From contig NC_060065.1 of NCBI RefSeq assembly GCF_020283565.1, forward strand, positions 25,160,409 through 25,224,408: a DNA stretch of 64,000 nt, written 5' to 3'. This document shows, piece by piece, positions 1-11,659 of the stretch. The translations under genes and the position numbers were made by a program. This stretch comes from Trifolium pratense. Lineage: Eukaryota > Streptophyta > Magnoliopsida > Fabales > Fabaceae. Numbering within the stretch: the first letter of the stretch is position 1; each line of letters begins with the position of its first letter. The notes under the pieces were generated by a model that saw only the letters and a list, made by a program, of their open reading frames with translations, ran no database searches and was not told the origin of the DNA.

Positions 1-141
1 TTGCAAGTAGCTTGTTAGAATCTATTTAATCTTATGCCACTCAAAAGCACTTGTTAGATAACAAAATGATCAGAATCATTTAAAATATAAATAAAGATGT
101 TTGTAATAATTAAAACATCAAAAGTGGATTTTGCCTCAACA
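1..141 (-). repeat. 3' LTR of the SIRE-type element (first 141 bp only)
   Basis: This stretch matches 6869-7009 without gaps. On the minus strand it begins TGTTGAGGC, directly after a purine-rich tract. The rest of the LTR lies beyond position 1. Confidence 0.9.
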
Positions 142-628
142 ATCTCCCTCTTTTTGATGATGACAAACTTCTTTAATTTAGATTTTAAAAATGATTTCTG
201 ATTTAATCAAATGATGAAAGCACTAGTGTTTTTATCAAAAAGCTCCCCCTCAATTTATGCATTCAATTTCAAATTATCAAGATAAAATTGAGCTAGATAA
301 AAATTCTGAATCATAACACATCCTTAATCATTCAAATTTAAAATAAGCATTACAAATCATGTTTCAGCAGGATTAGGATCAAAAGATGATTCAGAACAAG
401 AAGAAACAGATACCTAAGACTTAGATTACATAATGCTAGATGTCTTATCCTATGATTAAAACTTCCTACAATATCTAGTCATCAAAAGTTCCAAATTTTA
501 AACACAGTACAATAAGCAAACACAATACATGATCAGAAATATTTAAAAATCCTAGCATTCTTGAACAAGCTTCTTCTTCTTTTCTCCCCCTTTTGTCATC
601 ACAAAAAGTGGAGGGACTGCAAAGTTTT
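142..628 (-). other. Polypurine tract and 3' noncoding region of the SIRE-type element
   Basis: On the minus strand, 155-142 reads AAAAAGAGGGAGAT immediately before the LTR, as expected for a plus-strand primer tract. Two further purine-rich blocks lie near 240-255 and 580-600. The short ORF at 475-786 is a shadow and no coding signal was seen. Confidence 0.7.
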
Positions 629-1528
629 TTAAGGAGACACAGTAGGGCTGGAAGCATCAGAGGATGGATCATTTTCTGGCTGAGGGAATTCAGGAATGTG
701 TGGAGGAGGATTGGCTGAAGGATGAGGAATATTGAGAATAGGGCAAACATGGTCACAGAGCCAGTTGCGATAGTTTTGTTGCTCAAGCATGATATGCATA
801 AGCAGATTGTTCTGCTGCATCATGGCTTCCAAAATCTTGGTGGTTTCTCTCTTGGTTTTGGAAACATCTTTCTCCATTCTGGTTCTCTTAGGTCTGGTGC
901 TAGGACCAGCAGCAGCAGGATCATCAACATGTGGAGCAAAGTCCTCAATGTTTTGACCAGAGGAGCAAAAAGATTTAAGTGACCCAAAGTGTGGTGGAAA
1001 GGAGGGTAAGGAATTACCAGTGGAGTACAGAGGAATTTGAACTTGAGAGAGTTCAGGACTTGGAATTTTTAGCAAGCTCTTAAGGAAATTAGAGCTGGAT
1101 TGGGAATCATAGTATGGTGGAGAAAATAGAGCTTTGTTGGTGAATCTTGGATTGGTGGTCAATCCTTCAAGAACATGTGCAGCATTTTGGGAAAGAGTGG
1201 GTTGGTTGTTTAATCCAAAGCTTGAGTCAAAGCCAAGTGAGACATCAAGATCAACAAAAGGAACAAAAATTGTTGAAGTAGGTTCCAAGCTGTGATTTGC
1301 AGAGGGAGCAAGGTTGAGAACGTTCTCAGACTGTTCTACAATACCAGTAGCAGTTAAATTTTTGTCAGCTTCAAAAACTTCTCTCTTTCTTTTCTCACCT
1401 ACAGTAGGTGCATCAGCTGCTTTCTTCATGTGAGACAAGTTTTTCAAATCAAACACTTTAGAGTTGTTAAAACTCTTTTCCTTCTTGAGCTCTACCTTGC
1501 ATTCTCTAAAAACCTTAGTTAGATGCAT
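629..1528 (-). CDS. Third ORF of SIRE-type element (env-like position, function unknown)
   Basis: A 299-residue ORF lies between the broken RT and the 3' LTR, where SIRE-lineage elements carry an extra 'env-like' frame. The first third is Lys-rich (VGEKRKREV, with a possible nuclear signal), the middle is Ser/Pro/Asn-rich, and residues near 210-245 form a basic stretch ([12 protein letters not shown]) leading into a likely amphipathic helix. The C-terminus is very proline-rich. I see no signal peptide or membrane segment, so an envelope function is not supported. The first codons sit inside a short tandem repeat made at a deletion junction, so the original start was probably further upstream. 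It stays open although gag and pol around it are broken. Confidence 0.5.
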   Translation of the reverse strand: MHLTKVFRECKVELKKEKSFNNSKVFDLKNLSHMKKAADAPTVGEKRKREVFEADKNLTATGIVEQSENVLNLAPSANHSLEPTSTIFVPFVDLDVSLGFDSSFGLNNQPTLSQNAAHVLEGLTTNPRFTNKALFSPPYYDSQSSSNFLKSLLKIPSPELSQVQIPLYSTGNSLPSFPPHFGSLKSFCSSGQNIEDFAPHVDDPAAAGPSTRPKRTRMEKDVSKTKRETTKILEAMMQQNNLLMHIMLEQQNYRNWLCDHVCPILNIPHPSANPPPHIPEFPQPENDPSSDASSPTVSP

Positions 1529-3611
1529 TCTCTAAAAACCTTGCATTCTCTTTGTTTTCCTTTCTAAAAAGAGTGGTATCTATTTTTCCTCTAGAAAAAT
1601 CATTGTTTAAAAGGAATGTGCTTAATCTTTCATACCATGCTCTTGGAGCGTGCTTAAGCCCATAAAGAGCTTTAGTTAGCTTAAAAACATGATATGGTCT
1701 ATGTTGGTTAATAAACCCAGGTGGTTGATGAACATAGACTTCTTCATTTAAAAATCCATTTAGAAAAGCACTTTTGACATCCATTTGAAAAAGTTTTAAA
1801 CATTTATGAGATGCATATGCAAGTAATATTCTAATTGCTTCTAACCTGGCCACTGGTGCAAAAGTTTCATCATAATCAATACCTTCTTGTTGATTATATC
1901 CTTGAGCTACAAGTCTTGCCTTGTTCCTTATAACTTTTCCTTCTTCACCAAGTTTATTCCTAAATACCCATTTAGTACCAATGATTGAACTCTCTTGAGG
2001 TTTAGGAACTAGTTTCCAAACTTCATTTCTCTCAAATTGCAGAAGCTCTTCTTTCATAGCATTAATCCAGGATTCATCTATGATTGCTTCATTTATGGAT
2101 TTTGGTTCAATTTGAGAAATCATAGCTAAATTATTTTCTTTGTTTTGAGCAGCTCTTCTTGTTCTTACACCATCTGCAGTACTTCCAATGATTTGATCTT
2201 GTGGATGATAATTGACCATTTTCCATGATCTTGGAGGAGCTTGTGAGGATTCTTCTATTTCATTAATTTTCTTTTTCTGATTTGTAGTTTCCTCTTCCTC
2301 ATCAGTAATTATGGTTGTTTGTTCCTCAAACTCATCAAACTTTACATGCATGCTTTCTTCCATAGCTTGAGTTCTTAGGTTATAAATTCTATAAGCTTTT
2401 GAAGTTAAAGAATATCCTAAGAATATTCCTTTGTCTGATTTTGAGTCAAACTTACCCAGATTATCTCTAATATTAAGAATGTAGCAGTAGCAGCCAAAAA
2501 TATGAAAGTATGATATGTTAGGTTTTTTATCTTTCCAGATTTCATAAGGTGTTTTCTTTAAAACTTTTCTAATAGTTACTCTGTTCAAGATATAGCAAGC
2601 AGTGTTTATGGCTTCAGCCCAAAAGTACTTTTCCACATTTGATTCATTTATCATAGTTCTTGTCATTTCTTGTAGGGTTATATTTTTTCTTTCTGCAACT
2701 CCATTTTGTTGTGGAGTTCTAGGACAAGAAAAATTGTGAGAAATACCATTTTCATTAAAAAAGGTTTCAAACAAAGAATTTTCAAATTCACCTCCATGAT
2801 CACTTCTAATGGAGATAATTTTTGTTTCTTTTTCATTTTGAACTTTTAAGCAAAAGTTTTTGAAAGCTTCAAAAGAATCATCTTTTTGTTTTAAAAATAA
2901 CACCCAAGTAAATCTGGAATAATCATCTACAATAACAAAACCATGATTCTTACCTCCAAGACTTGTGGTTCTGACTGGTCCAAACAAGTCTATGTGAAGT
3001 AGTTCAAGAGGTCTTTTGGTTGAAATAAATTCCTTTAGTTTAAAACTACTTTTTACTTGTTTTCCTCTTGCACATGATTCACATAACTTATCATTATCAA
3101 AGCTTATCTTTGGTAATCCTCTTACTAGATCAAGTTTAGAAAGTTTTGAAATGGTTTTCATACTTATATGTCCTGCCCTTTTGTGCCAAATCCATTTGTC
3201 TTTTTCAAGAGACACAAAACATGATTCATCAGGGAGTTCATCTAAGTATATGATATAAACATTCTTTTTCCTTGATCCATTGAAAAGAATTTTGTCAGAA
3301 GATGAGTGTTTGATTTCACATGTATCAGGTTTAAATATAACCTCAAAACCATTGTCACATAATTAACTAATGCTTATTAAGTTATGTTTAAGACCTTCTA
3401 CATAATGGACATTTTCAATTTTAGCAGAGTTTATCTTACCAATTGTACCTTTACCTTTGATAGTAGCTGTCTCATTATTACCAAAAGTAACTGATCCTCC
3501 TTCTTTCTTTTCAAAAGAGAGAAAGCTTTGTCTATCTCCAGTCATATGTCTGGAGCAACCACTGTCCAAGTACCATGGCTTCTTCTTGACTGTGAGAAGA
3601 CATTCCTGCAT
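1515..3611 (-). pseudogene. Copia pol remnant: protease, integrase, 5' half of RT
   Basis: Two stretches in the same frame are separated by one in-frame stop at about 3363-3365. The upstream part (3611-3366) has the aspartic protease motif LDSGCSRHMTG and ends in the usual LISIS block. The downstream part (open from 3360, first ATG at 3215) has the integrase HHCC-type finger (WHKRAGH...CESCARGKQ), the catalytic core ([20 protein letters not shown]) and RT blocks [30 protein letters not shown] and [13 protein letters not shown]. It ends at [13 protein letters not shown], before YVDD, so the catalytic RT loop and all of RNase H are missing. The stop follows short direct repeats near 1498-1550, which suggests an internal deletion. 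Confidence 0.85.
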
Positions 3612-5299
3612 TTGTTTTTAGCATGCTTTTAGGTACCCATATCTTTTTGGGTCCTTGATGGTTAGTGTTATAATGATTCTTCTTATGTTGATAAGAAGAG
3701 TTCCTATATGTTTGTTTGGAAGTCTGTTTCTTAAGATTGTTCTAAGATTGTTCTGAAAAGTATTTCCTATGATAATTTTGTTGTCTAGATTTTCTATAAC
3801 AAAAAGGTTCAAGATGTCCTTCCTTATGACAGTAAGAGCATTTGTATATAGGTTTATTAGGAACAAAAAATTTCTTGTAAATTCTTTGATTATTGTAAGT
3901 TTCAAAACCTAGGCCTGTTTTACTAAAACTATTTTTCTGAGATCCTAAAATATTTTCAAAAGTTTTAGTAAAATATTCTTCCTTAGTATTTTGTTTTCTT
4001 CTTGTATGTTAGAATCAATTTGTTGATTTTCTCTAAGTTCTTCTAGTTTTCTTTTATGAGCAATTTCCATGTTCTTAATTATGTCTTTTAATATTTCATT
4101 TTCAGTTTTATATTCATCTTTTTCTTTGGTAATTCTAATTACTTCTTCCTGAAGTTGATCATACTTTTTGTTTAGGTTTAAACTATCATAAAATAAATTA
4201 TCAAAAAGATGTTCAGTTATTTGACAGGAAGAGCAAGTTTCAAATATTACCTCTTGTGTTTCTGATCTTGTCATAAGACATACGTTTGCTTCTTGGTCCT
4301 CTTCTTCTTCTGGAAGTTCATCCAATTCATCCCAAGTTGCCATCATTGATTTCTTGACAAAAGTTTTTTAAGTTTTGGACAATCACTTTTGTAGTGTCCA
4401 AATTGATTGCATTCATAGCATTGAATTTTGCTCATGTCAACTTCAGATTTTGCACCATTTCTTTTATTTGGAAATGTTCTTCTCATTTGATTCTTTCTCA
4501 TCATGAGTCTTTGAATTCTCCTTGAGAGTAGAGCAAATTCTTCTTCATTATCTTCATCAAGCAAGTCTTTGCTGAAAAGAATTTCTTTCTGCTGAAGACA
4601 TTCTTTTGTTTGAGAGTCCAAAGCAATCATCTTTTTCTTTGGAGATTTATCCTCTTGAAGTATTGCTTCATGAGCTTTAAGAGAACCAATCAAGTCCTCC
4701 ATCTTAACTTCAGATAGAGTTTTTGATTCAGTAATGGCTGTTACTATATGCCTCCATTCTTTTGGTAGGCATCTTAGTATCTTTCTTACTCTTTCATGTG
4801 TGGTATATGTTTTTCCAAGAGAGTTGAGTTCATTTATGATGATGGTGAATCGTCCATACATCTGATCAATGGATTCATCTTCTTTCATCTCAAATAACTC
4901 AAACTTTCTTACACCAATATCAATTCTTGTCTCTTTGACACGACTGGTTCCTTCATGATGGGTTTTGAGAGTTTCCCACATTTATTTAGCATTTTTGCAT
5001 TGCATAATTCTGTCATATTCTTCCCTGCACAAAGCACTTTTAATAAATAATTGAGCTTTAGTATTTAGGAGTACCCTATCTGCTTCAGTGGTTGTCCATT
5101 CAGCTTGAGGCTTTGGAGTGATGGAGTCTTTTGCCAAAGGTGTGTATTCTCCATTTTCAACCACTGACCACATGTAATTGTCTTGTGATCTTAGGAACAA
5201 CTCCATTTTGTCTTTCCAATAGTAGTAGTCATTTCCTTCAAATAGTGGTGGCCTAGTTGATGATCCACCTTCTGAAATAAACTTTGCAGGTTTTGACAT
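3612..5299 (-). pseudogene. Copia gag remnant with two zinc knuckles, several breaks
   Basis: Gag starts at 5299 (MSKPAKFISEGG) and has the UBN2-type core (PPLFEGNDYYYWKDKMELFL). An in-frame TAA at 4982-4984 interrupts it just before MWETLKTHHEG. A first CCHC knuckle, CYECNQFGHYKSDC, lies near 4400. The frame then shifts near 4345, where MMATWDELDE continues in another frame. It shifts again before a second knuckle, CSYCHKEGHLEPFC, at 3840-3799. A stop follows near 3742-3744 within a short duplication (3731-3760), and another shift precedes the protease at 3611. The order of domains is normal for a SIRE-type gag, but at least two stops and three frame changes make it non-functional. Confidence 0.8.
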
Positions 5300-5360
5300 A
5301 CTTTCTTCCTGAATCTTTTTCCTCTAAGCACTTGTTAGATGCTCAACCTTTAGAGGCAGA

Positions 5361-5374
5361 GCTCTGATGCCAAT
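5361..5374 (-). other. Primer-binding site, initiator-tRNA-Met type (SIRE-type element)
   Basis: On the minus strand this reads TTGGCATCAGAGC right after the 5' LTR end (...CTACTTCA). It is one substitution from the usual TGGTATCAGAGC complement of plant initiator tRNA-Met. Confidence 0.75.
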
Positions 5375-7009
5375 TGAAGTAGCAAAGTTTTTCACAAGAA
5401 AGGGGGGGTTTGAATTGTGAACCTTTTTAAATTTAAACTTAAGTCACAAAATAAATGGTTAGTAATAAAATTAATATTGTGCTCAGTGAGATCGTTCTAA
5501 GAATGATCTGTGCTGTGTAAAAACAGATGCAGAAAATAAAAGTTTATGGGAAAGAAGATAAACACAAAGAGTTATCCTGGTTCACCCCTAATCTATGGGT
5601 TACGTCCAGTCCCCACCACCTGTGAGTTTGTCCACTAGAATCACTTAAAGGTTACAGATCCAAGACTTACACATTCACCTTGATCTTGACCTAAGATCAA
5701 CAACTTACCAAAGCTCCTAGAGCTTTGAACTTTCCTAGTCACCTTGACCAAACAACACTCAATCAATAGTCACGTATTGACTTGAGCTATTATAATATAA
5801 ATGATTTGTTTCTAAGCTTAATTTCAGACTCACTATAAAAGAGAAGCTTAGATGAAAGCACTCTAAAGAGGTTTGTCCTCAGATTGTGTTACAAAAGAGT
5901 GACTTAAAAAGGACTTTGAGCTAAAGAGATTGAATGAGATCTATATCACTTGAATTGCTTGAAAACTCTTGCTCTTTCCTTTGGACTTGATTGCCTTTTA
6001 TAGATGCTTGCTTGAGGTTGAAGCTTGACCTTCAAGTATATCAGTTAGAAGGAAAAATAGAGCTGTTACTCAGTGCTCTACATGCAGCAGACAACTTCTG
6101 CATAATTTGCAGATTCTCTGTTCAGTCTTGGAACAGTCTTGATTTCCTTTTGGCTTTGATCCATAAGATCCAAATATGTGTGAGTTGTTACCAAGTACAT
6201 ATGAGTTGTTTCTTACTTCCTTCCACTGTCATGTATCAGATATAGCCGTTTGGATGCTCAGAAAAGGACTCTTGACAGTTGGAAATGGTTTTGAAAAACT
6301 GTGTGCAGGATTAGTCTTGCATCAGTCTTGAAACAGTCTTGACTGCACCAGCAAATAAGATGAACCTTCATCCTTCCTTCCTTGTGGTGTGCAGCTGTTA
6401 AATAGCTCTAAGGGCTGATCAGTAGTAGCCTTAGCTTGAGAATAAAACCAGCTGGAATAGTACAAGAGCATATGAGACAAAAAGTACTTCTATGACACCA
6501 CCATTGAAGAATGTTCCCTAAATGGTCCTTTTGCAAGTACATCACAACTCATACTTAAAAATGTGTTGTTGCATATGAGAGATCAATGCTTATGATTCAT
6601 CACATGACTAGGAAAGCATATGCTTAAATTCCATCAAATGTTGTTGATCCCAAAAGAGATTATTTCCTGTAGTGATTTGGTCCATAAATCCATTGTAAAG
6701 TGCTTATTTGTTTTGTTCTTAGTTGACTTGAAAAACCAGAAAGCACTTATTTCCAAAACGTGCTTATAGGCAAAACTGTAGTCTGTCTGCTAAGAATGTT
6801 CTCAGAATGGTCTTGAAACAGCTTTGCAGGATTTTTACTTTGTGTTTACCAAATTTTAAGAAAACTCTTTGCAAGTAGCTTGTTAGAATCTATTTAATCT
6901 TATGCCACTCAAAAGCACTTGTTAGATAACAAAATGATCAAAATCATTTAAAATATAATTAAAGATGTTTATAATCTTTAAAACATCAAAAGTGGATTTT
7001 GCCTCAACA
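5375..7009 (-). repeat. 5' LTR of the SIRE-type element (1635 bp)
   Basis: The LTR begins TGTTGAGGC at 7009 and ends ...TACTTCA at 5375, next to the PBS. Its inner end at 6869-7009 matches 1-141. The short ORF at 5991-6245 has no recognisable content. Confidence 0.88.
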
Positions 7010-8380
7010 ATGTCATGAATCTTCCTTCTCACGTGATGGACCGTACCAAAGTTAATTTCTTCTTAACAATTACTTATTGATCATACGTTCCCTTTCTTAC
7101 CTATTGCATTCAATGGCTATGAATTAGCATGATATTTCCACAAGATTGATTCCTTTGATCTCCCTCTTATTTGCTAAAATAAAACACTTTTATTTCCTCA
7201 AATTCCATTAACATGGTAATGAATACCTTCCTTTTTGTTTCTCCTTCGACAACTCATCATTTTTAGCCAAAAATGACACTTTATTTCTTTGTCTAGCAAA
7301 AATAGTGTGATCATTTGTTTACTGGTCTTTCCTTTTCAATTGCCCAAATTAATTCATAGTAATGGTTGGTTGATTGAACCTCACTATCAGGGGCGTCTCC
7401 GGGTTTTAGGAGGCTCTGTGCAAAATATAAAAATGACTCTTTAATATAAAAAATTTAATTTTTTTTAAGAAAAAACTGTCGATTTAAATTGCGTATAATA
7501 TAAAAAAATCATTTTTATTCTTGTAAACATATAGATTATCAATATTAAACCAATTGCATTAAATTAAAAAGGAACCTTCTAATCTAAGGTTAAATTTTAT
7601 GCAAAGATTAAAATGGACTAAAACTATATTTACGACAATAGATAACAATCTATTGATACTCATATGATATTATATGAACATTAACAATATATAACTATTA
7701 GTTTAAGGCCTAAAAATTAATCTATTAATATACATCTGATATTTTATAGTTATAAATAATATATAAGTAATATTATAGGACCTCAAAATTTTGAGTTGAG
7801 GTCTGATGCCGTCGCACACCTCGCACATGTGTGCAAGCCGCCACTGCTCACTATTATTCCCCACAAATTCAGTAAGTACAGAATCAGTTACTCTCCTTCC
7901 ACCTTCTCGTAGTAATTTCATTTGAGGGTTGATTGTCAATTTAGACCACTATGGAAATTGCTCATAACTCACATCTATTCATGCCCATTAAGAAAATTAT
8001 AACCGCTCTCCTTTTATTGTATTCACAGGCTAGATGCCACTCCTTATCTCATGATTATGTTTCTTTCCATATAATAGATGGCCAAAAATCAAGTCTCTAC
8101 TACATTCCAATTCTTCATGAATTATGACTATCATCATGGTAGTAAGAATCAAAAATACATCTCACACTTTTCTTTTCATATAGCCAAACTCATTTTAAAA
8201 TCCTCTTGTCTCAATTGCTAGTCACGTACCTCAAGTAAAGTCAACCAATTTATCCCTAACCTTTCATCTTGTCAATTTCATGTAAGTTCTTGTAAACATG
8301 TTCGTCTATTTTATTATTTGCCTCACTTTATGAAATTCTAATTTTATCCTATATCATTTTCGTTCTCTTAAAGCTTTCAC
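7010..8380. other. T/C-rich noncoding DNA, probably old repeat debris
   Basis: No ORF with recognisable content lies here. Apart from the MITE at 7388-7846, the plus strand is rich in short C/T/A words, as in the decayed chromovirus interior at 13.1-15.4 kb. I could not align it to any element by eye. Confidence 0.4.
7388..7846 (+). mobile_element. Non-autonomous hAT element (MITE), 459 bp
   Basis: The left end is CAGGGGCGTCTCC and the right end is ...GCCGCCACTG, giving imperfect TIRs CAG(G/T)GGCG. The 8-bp sequence CTCACTAT lies directly on both sides (7380-7387 and 7847-7854), the target duplication expected for the hAT superfamily. The interior is AT-rich and noncoding. A second copy in the opposite orientation lies at 33621-34109. 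Confidence 0.85.
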
Positions 8381-9463
8381 CGTAAAATTGCGACTATGTC
8401 ATCGTTAGCCGTTGGATCGTGCTTAATTTTGGACAGTAGCTTCTCAACACATAGTTATTCGTTTCAACCGTTGGATCTTCGAACCGAACTCTAGAATGAG
8501 AGTCATCGTATGCGCACTGTAGCTGTGAATTTAGGCTAGAATTGTGCTTGGAAGGAAAGCGTCCAAGGTAAGGGCTTTTTCCCCATACATTCATGCTACG
8601 TAAGGATTGTGTTGTGAGGTGGTAATAGGGTCTTTGTCTTTTAAAAGAAAACTAAAAAAAAGAAAAAGAAAAAGAACTTTGTATTTGAGAATTTGTAAGC
8701 TTTGAGAATTTTGATTTGAGAATTGTTGTTGTGCTGATTTGTTGTTGTCACGTTGAATTTGTTCGATAATTTGAGAATTTGTCTTGGATGTAAATATGAC
8801 AATGCATCCATCCATTTGCCAAACCCTTTGTTGTCGTGCAGTGGAAGTCCGATGTGTTTCACTCGGCTTTCAAATTTGTTGTCGTGCAGAGGAGTGTTTT
8901 CAGGAATATAATTCTGACCTCCGACCCTGGTACCACATGCATCTAGAGATTCTAGGTCGCATTGCATACATTATTTCTTAAATATCCTAGTGTGCATAAT
9001 TTGTTAATTGTGCATTACGTTGTTTTTATGATGTTCGGATAGTGTGTTGCTTTATATGATTGATGATGAGTTATCCGCGTACCTTTTTGTAAAATAAATA
9101 ATTATATATATTTTTTTTTAAAAATCGTTTGATTGATGAAGTGTTTTGTTATTATTTTATAACATTTTTCTTATGGTGAGTATGATTCAATTTGGATAAG
9201 GAAATTGACCCTTACAAATAACATTTTAGGTACTCAAGGAGATGATCATAATTGGTGCTTTTGTTTGATGCGTGCGCGGGGATAAACATGAGGGGTTTTC
9301 ATTAACTTGTAATTTAAATGAAACATTGTATCATTGTATAAATATTACTTGTAATCTCAAATAATTATTCTTCTTTATAGAAACAAAAAAATTTAGTCAT
9401 ATGTTTAAGGAAATAAAGTCTTTTTTTATAGTTATTTTATTGTTAAAAATCTGGGCTGTTACA
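8381..9463 (+). repeat. Probable LTR fragment of a Tekay/Del-like chromovirus
   Basis: The segment ends AAAAATCTGGGCTGTTACA, typical of LTRs of the TGTAACACCC...GTTACA kind. Its middle (CATGCATCTAGAGATTC, GCATTGCATACATTATTT, near 8936-8975) resembles chromovirus LTR text I recognise in general form. No matching TGTAAC start or PBS was found, so it is truncated or solo. The small ORFs in it look spurious. Confidence 0.4.
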
Positions 9464-9676
9464 CCAAGCATTCCTTCTTAGGCCTAATATCTGCTAACAT
9501 AATCGACATCTCAGTTGCAGCATCCATATCATCCTGCGCTAGCTCCACAGCCCAATCAAAACTCCAAGTCCAATTATCATCACTCCAAGAACCGAAAGCA
9601 ACTATAGGAGCATCAGGTTGCAACGATTTTGCATACAATTGAGGGAATAAATTCATGAAACTTTCATGACCCAACC
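9459..9676 (-). pseudogene. LINE (non-LTR retrotransposon) fragment, C-terminal RT/zf-RVT flank
   Basis: The minus-strand reading WLGHESFMNLFPQLYAKSL, then WSDDNWTWSFDW and DIRPKKE, follows the pattern around the zinc-binding RT C-terminus (zf-RVT) of plant LINE polyproteins, where the 'W.G...L...FP.LY' and 'W.W...W' signatures recur. Only about 70 residues remain. The fragment is cut off exactly where the truncated LTR of the Tat element begins (9677). Confidence 0.55.
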
Positions 9677-9995
9677 ATCAAGCAACAAGAGGGAGATGTT
9701 TTGCCTATAAATAGGATCTTCTTCAAGAGAAGAAGGGGCTCTCTCTCATTCTGAAAAACCACCATACTTTCATTCTTGTAAAGAGACAACTCTTTAATTC
9801 TTGTAAAGTCAATCAATTTTTTCTCTGATCATACTTGTATCAATTATCAATCTTGAATAATACAAACCCCCTATGTTCTTTACCAGAACAGGATCATCAT
9901 CTGACTTATAAAACTCCCGGGGTTGTTGGGATTGAACCAAGGGTAATCACACCATTCAATCAATAATACAACCCCCTTTAGTTTTTACCAGAACA
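9677..9995 (+). repeat. Truncated 5' LTR of the Tat element
   Basis: It matches 29812-30130 without gaps and with 2 substitutions. The first 238 bp of the 557-bp LTR are missing, but the putative promoter (CTATAAATAG at 9705-9714) is kept. It ends ACCAGAACA. Confidence 0.92.
9705..9714 (+). promoter_or_regulatory. TATA box of the Tat LTR
   Basis: CTATAAATAG matches the plant TATA consensus. The same motif recurs in the 3' LTR at 29840-29849. Transcription would start about 30 bp downstream. Confidence 0.55.
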
Positions 9996-10014
9996 TTTTG
10001 GCGCCCACCGTGGG
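9996..10014 (+). other. Primer-binding site of the Tat element
   Basis: TTTTGGCGCCCACCGTGGG follows the LTR end directly. TGGCGCC-type sites are common in Tat/Athila elements and are usually read as tRNA-Asp complement; the tRNA identity here is an inference. Confidence 0.6.
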
Positions 10015-10080
10015 GCTGCGGTAAAATCATTTGATCTCAGCCTACCACACAAAACTAGACGAAAAATCAAACATTTCCAC

Positions 10081-11659
10081 ATGGCTGGAGAACACGGAAA
10101 TAACGATAACTCTAGCGTTAACACCTTGCAATCCGCCGTCGTAGAAATACGGCGCTTACAGACCCAGATTGCGGCCATCGAAGCCGAAAGAACACATGAG
10201 AAAGAAAAAGCGAAAATGATTTCAGAGGAGGAGGAAGGAGAGAGCGTCATGGACGTACAGCCTCTAGCACAACACTTATGGGACACCCAAGTCTTGGAAG
10301 CAATTAAGGTTCCTCACCTTCCTACCTTTGACGGAAAAACTGACCCTCGAGAGCATCTGATGGCAATTGGAACACAAACTGCCATAATCAATGCTCCGGA
10401 GCATATGAAATGTAAACTACTAGCCGGTACCTTCAAGGATGTAGCCTTACGTTGGTACATGAACCTTCCAAGGAATTCAATAGAAAGTTATGCCGATTTT
10501 CATAAAAAATTCATTCACCAGTTCGCCGGATCGAAACACGTGAAAGTCACATCAACTAGCCTTTTCTCCATTCGCCAAAACCACGGCGAATCGTTGCGCA
10601 GTTTTCTAGTCAGATTTAGCGAGGCCACCATCAAGGTCTCAAATCCAAACCAGGAGATGTTCGTGGCGGCCTTCCACAATGGGCTAAAAGCAGGACATTT
10701 CAACGAATCCTTAGCCCAAAAACCAGCCTCATCAATGCAGGAGGTAAACAAGAGAGCGGAGTGTTACATAAAGGGCGAAGAAAGTAACGCCGAGAAAAGG
10801 CAAAGAGACGCCAAGGAGAAGGAATATGTGGGCCGTGCTACTAGAGCGCCAGAACACCCGCGACCAAAAACGGGAAGTCATCAAGGAAACACGTGGCAAA
10901 GGCACCATGGTAAGCCCTACCAACAACCGCCAAGGAGAGAGTTCAGGAATCACCCTGCCGATGAAGAGTTTACGCCATTGAATGCGTCAAAAGTGTACGT
11001 GTTAAACGAAATTCTGGCCAGTGGTTTGGCAAACCTCCCCCCAAAAAGAGCCAACAATATCCCCTTGGGGCTCAACGACAACGCCTGGTGCGCCTACCAC
11101 AGGTGCAGAGGTCATTCTACGGAAAAGTGCTTCCGCCTAAGAGATTTGATTGACGAACTGATTAAAAGCGGACACCTCCGGAGGTTCATTGACGATGCAG
11201 CGCAAGGCCGGGTCGTCGTGCCAAAAATCCCCAGACAAGAGCCACGAGATACTCAGGGGCCAAGTAAAGAGCCTCCAAAGGAGAGGATCTCTGTGAATAC
11301 AATAGCGGGGGGATTCTCAGGAGGAGGTGAGTCAAGCTTAGCAAGGAAAAGATATGTGCGCCGAGCCATCTCAGAGATATATCTCGTGAGACAACCCCAA
11401 CCACTCGACGTTCCGGATTTGGTATTCACTGCAAGGGATGGCCTGGAGGTAGCGCCCCATGACGATGACCCTTTAGTAATACAAGTCCAAATCCTCAACT
11501 GCGATGTAAAGAGAGTACTGATTGACTCAGGAAGTTCAGCAGATATTATGTACTGGGAAGCTTTCAAGGCCATGCAATTAGCGGAGGAGCAATTGCAGCC
11601 ATATGCGGGAGCTCTAGTTGGGTTTTCCGGAGAACAGGTAGACGTAATGGGCTACGCCT
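10081..11659 (+). CDS. Tat gag plus N-terminal part of the aspartic protease (interrupted by insertion)
   Basis: The first ATG (10081, MAGEHGNNDN) opens a frame with no stop until the nested insertion at 11660. Residues about 25-50 look coiled-coil. The Retrotrans_gag domain follows (VPHLPTFDGKTDPREHL, ALRWYMNLP, FIHQFAGS; roughly 80-230). A knuckle variant, CAYHRCRGHSTEKC (C-x2-H-x4-H-x4-C, near residue 339), is the form typical of Tat gag. The protease motif VLIDSGSSADIMYWEAF lies near residue 478. The frame ends at DVMGYA; the final Leu and stop seen in the genomic frame belong to the insertion. With one copy of the 5-bp duplication CGCCT removed, the frame runs on in phase at 24136, so the insertion alone broke this protein. 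Confidence 0.9.

Larger units (their letters stand above)
1..7009 (-). mobile_element. SIRE/Maximus-type Ty1/copia retrotransposon, defective, cut by window start
   Basis: The element reads right to left: 5' LTR 5375-7009, PBS, gag, PR, IN, a truncated RT, a separate third ORF, PPT, and the start of the 3' LTR (1-141). Copia gene order (integrase before RT) and two CCHC knuckles in gag suggest the SIRE/Maximus lineage, which often carries an extra ORF after pol. The 141 bp shared by the LTRs differ at 5 positions by my count (about 3.5%), so insertion is not very recent. Gag carries a stop and frameshifts, pol carries a stop, and RT ends before the YVDD motif with no RNase H, so it cannot move by itself. 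The target duplication cannot be tested because the left end lies outside the window. Confidence 0.88.

Noticed and set aside
629..1528. A true retroviral-type envelope gene
   Set aside because: No signal peptide, membrane span or glycoprotein-like cysteines seen; only the position is env-like.
3618..3905. 95-codon minus-strand ORF
   Set aside because: The correct frame here is a different one, holding the CSYCHKEGHLEPFC knuckle; this ORF is a shadow.
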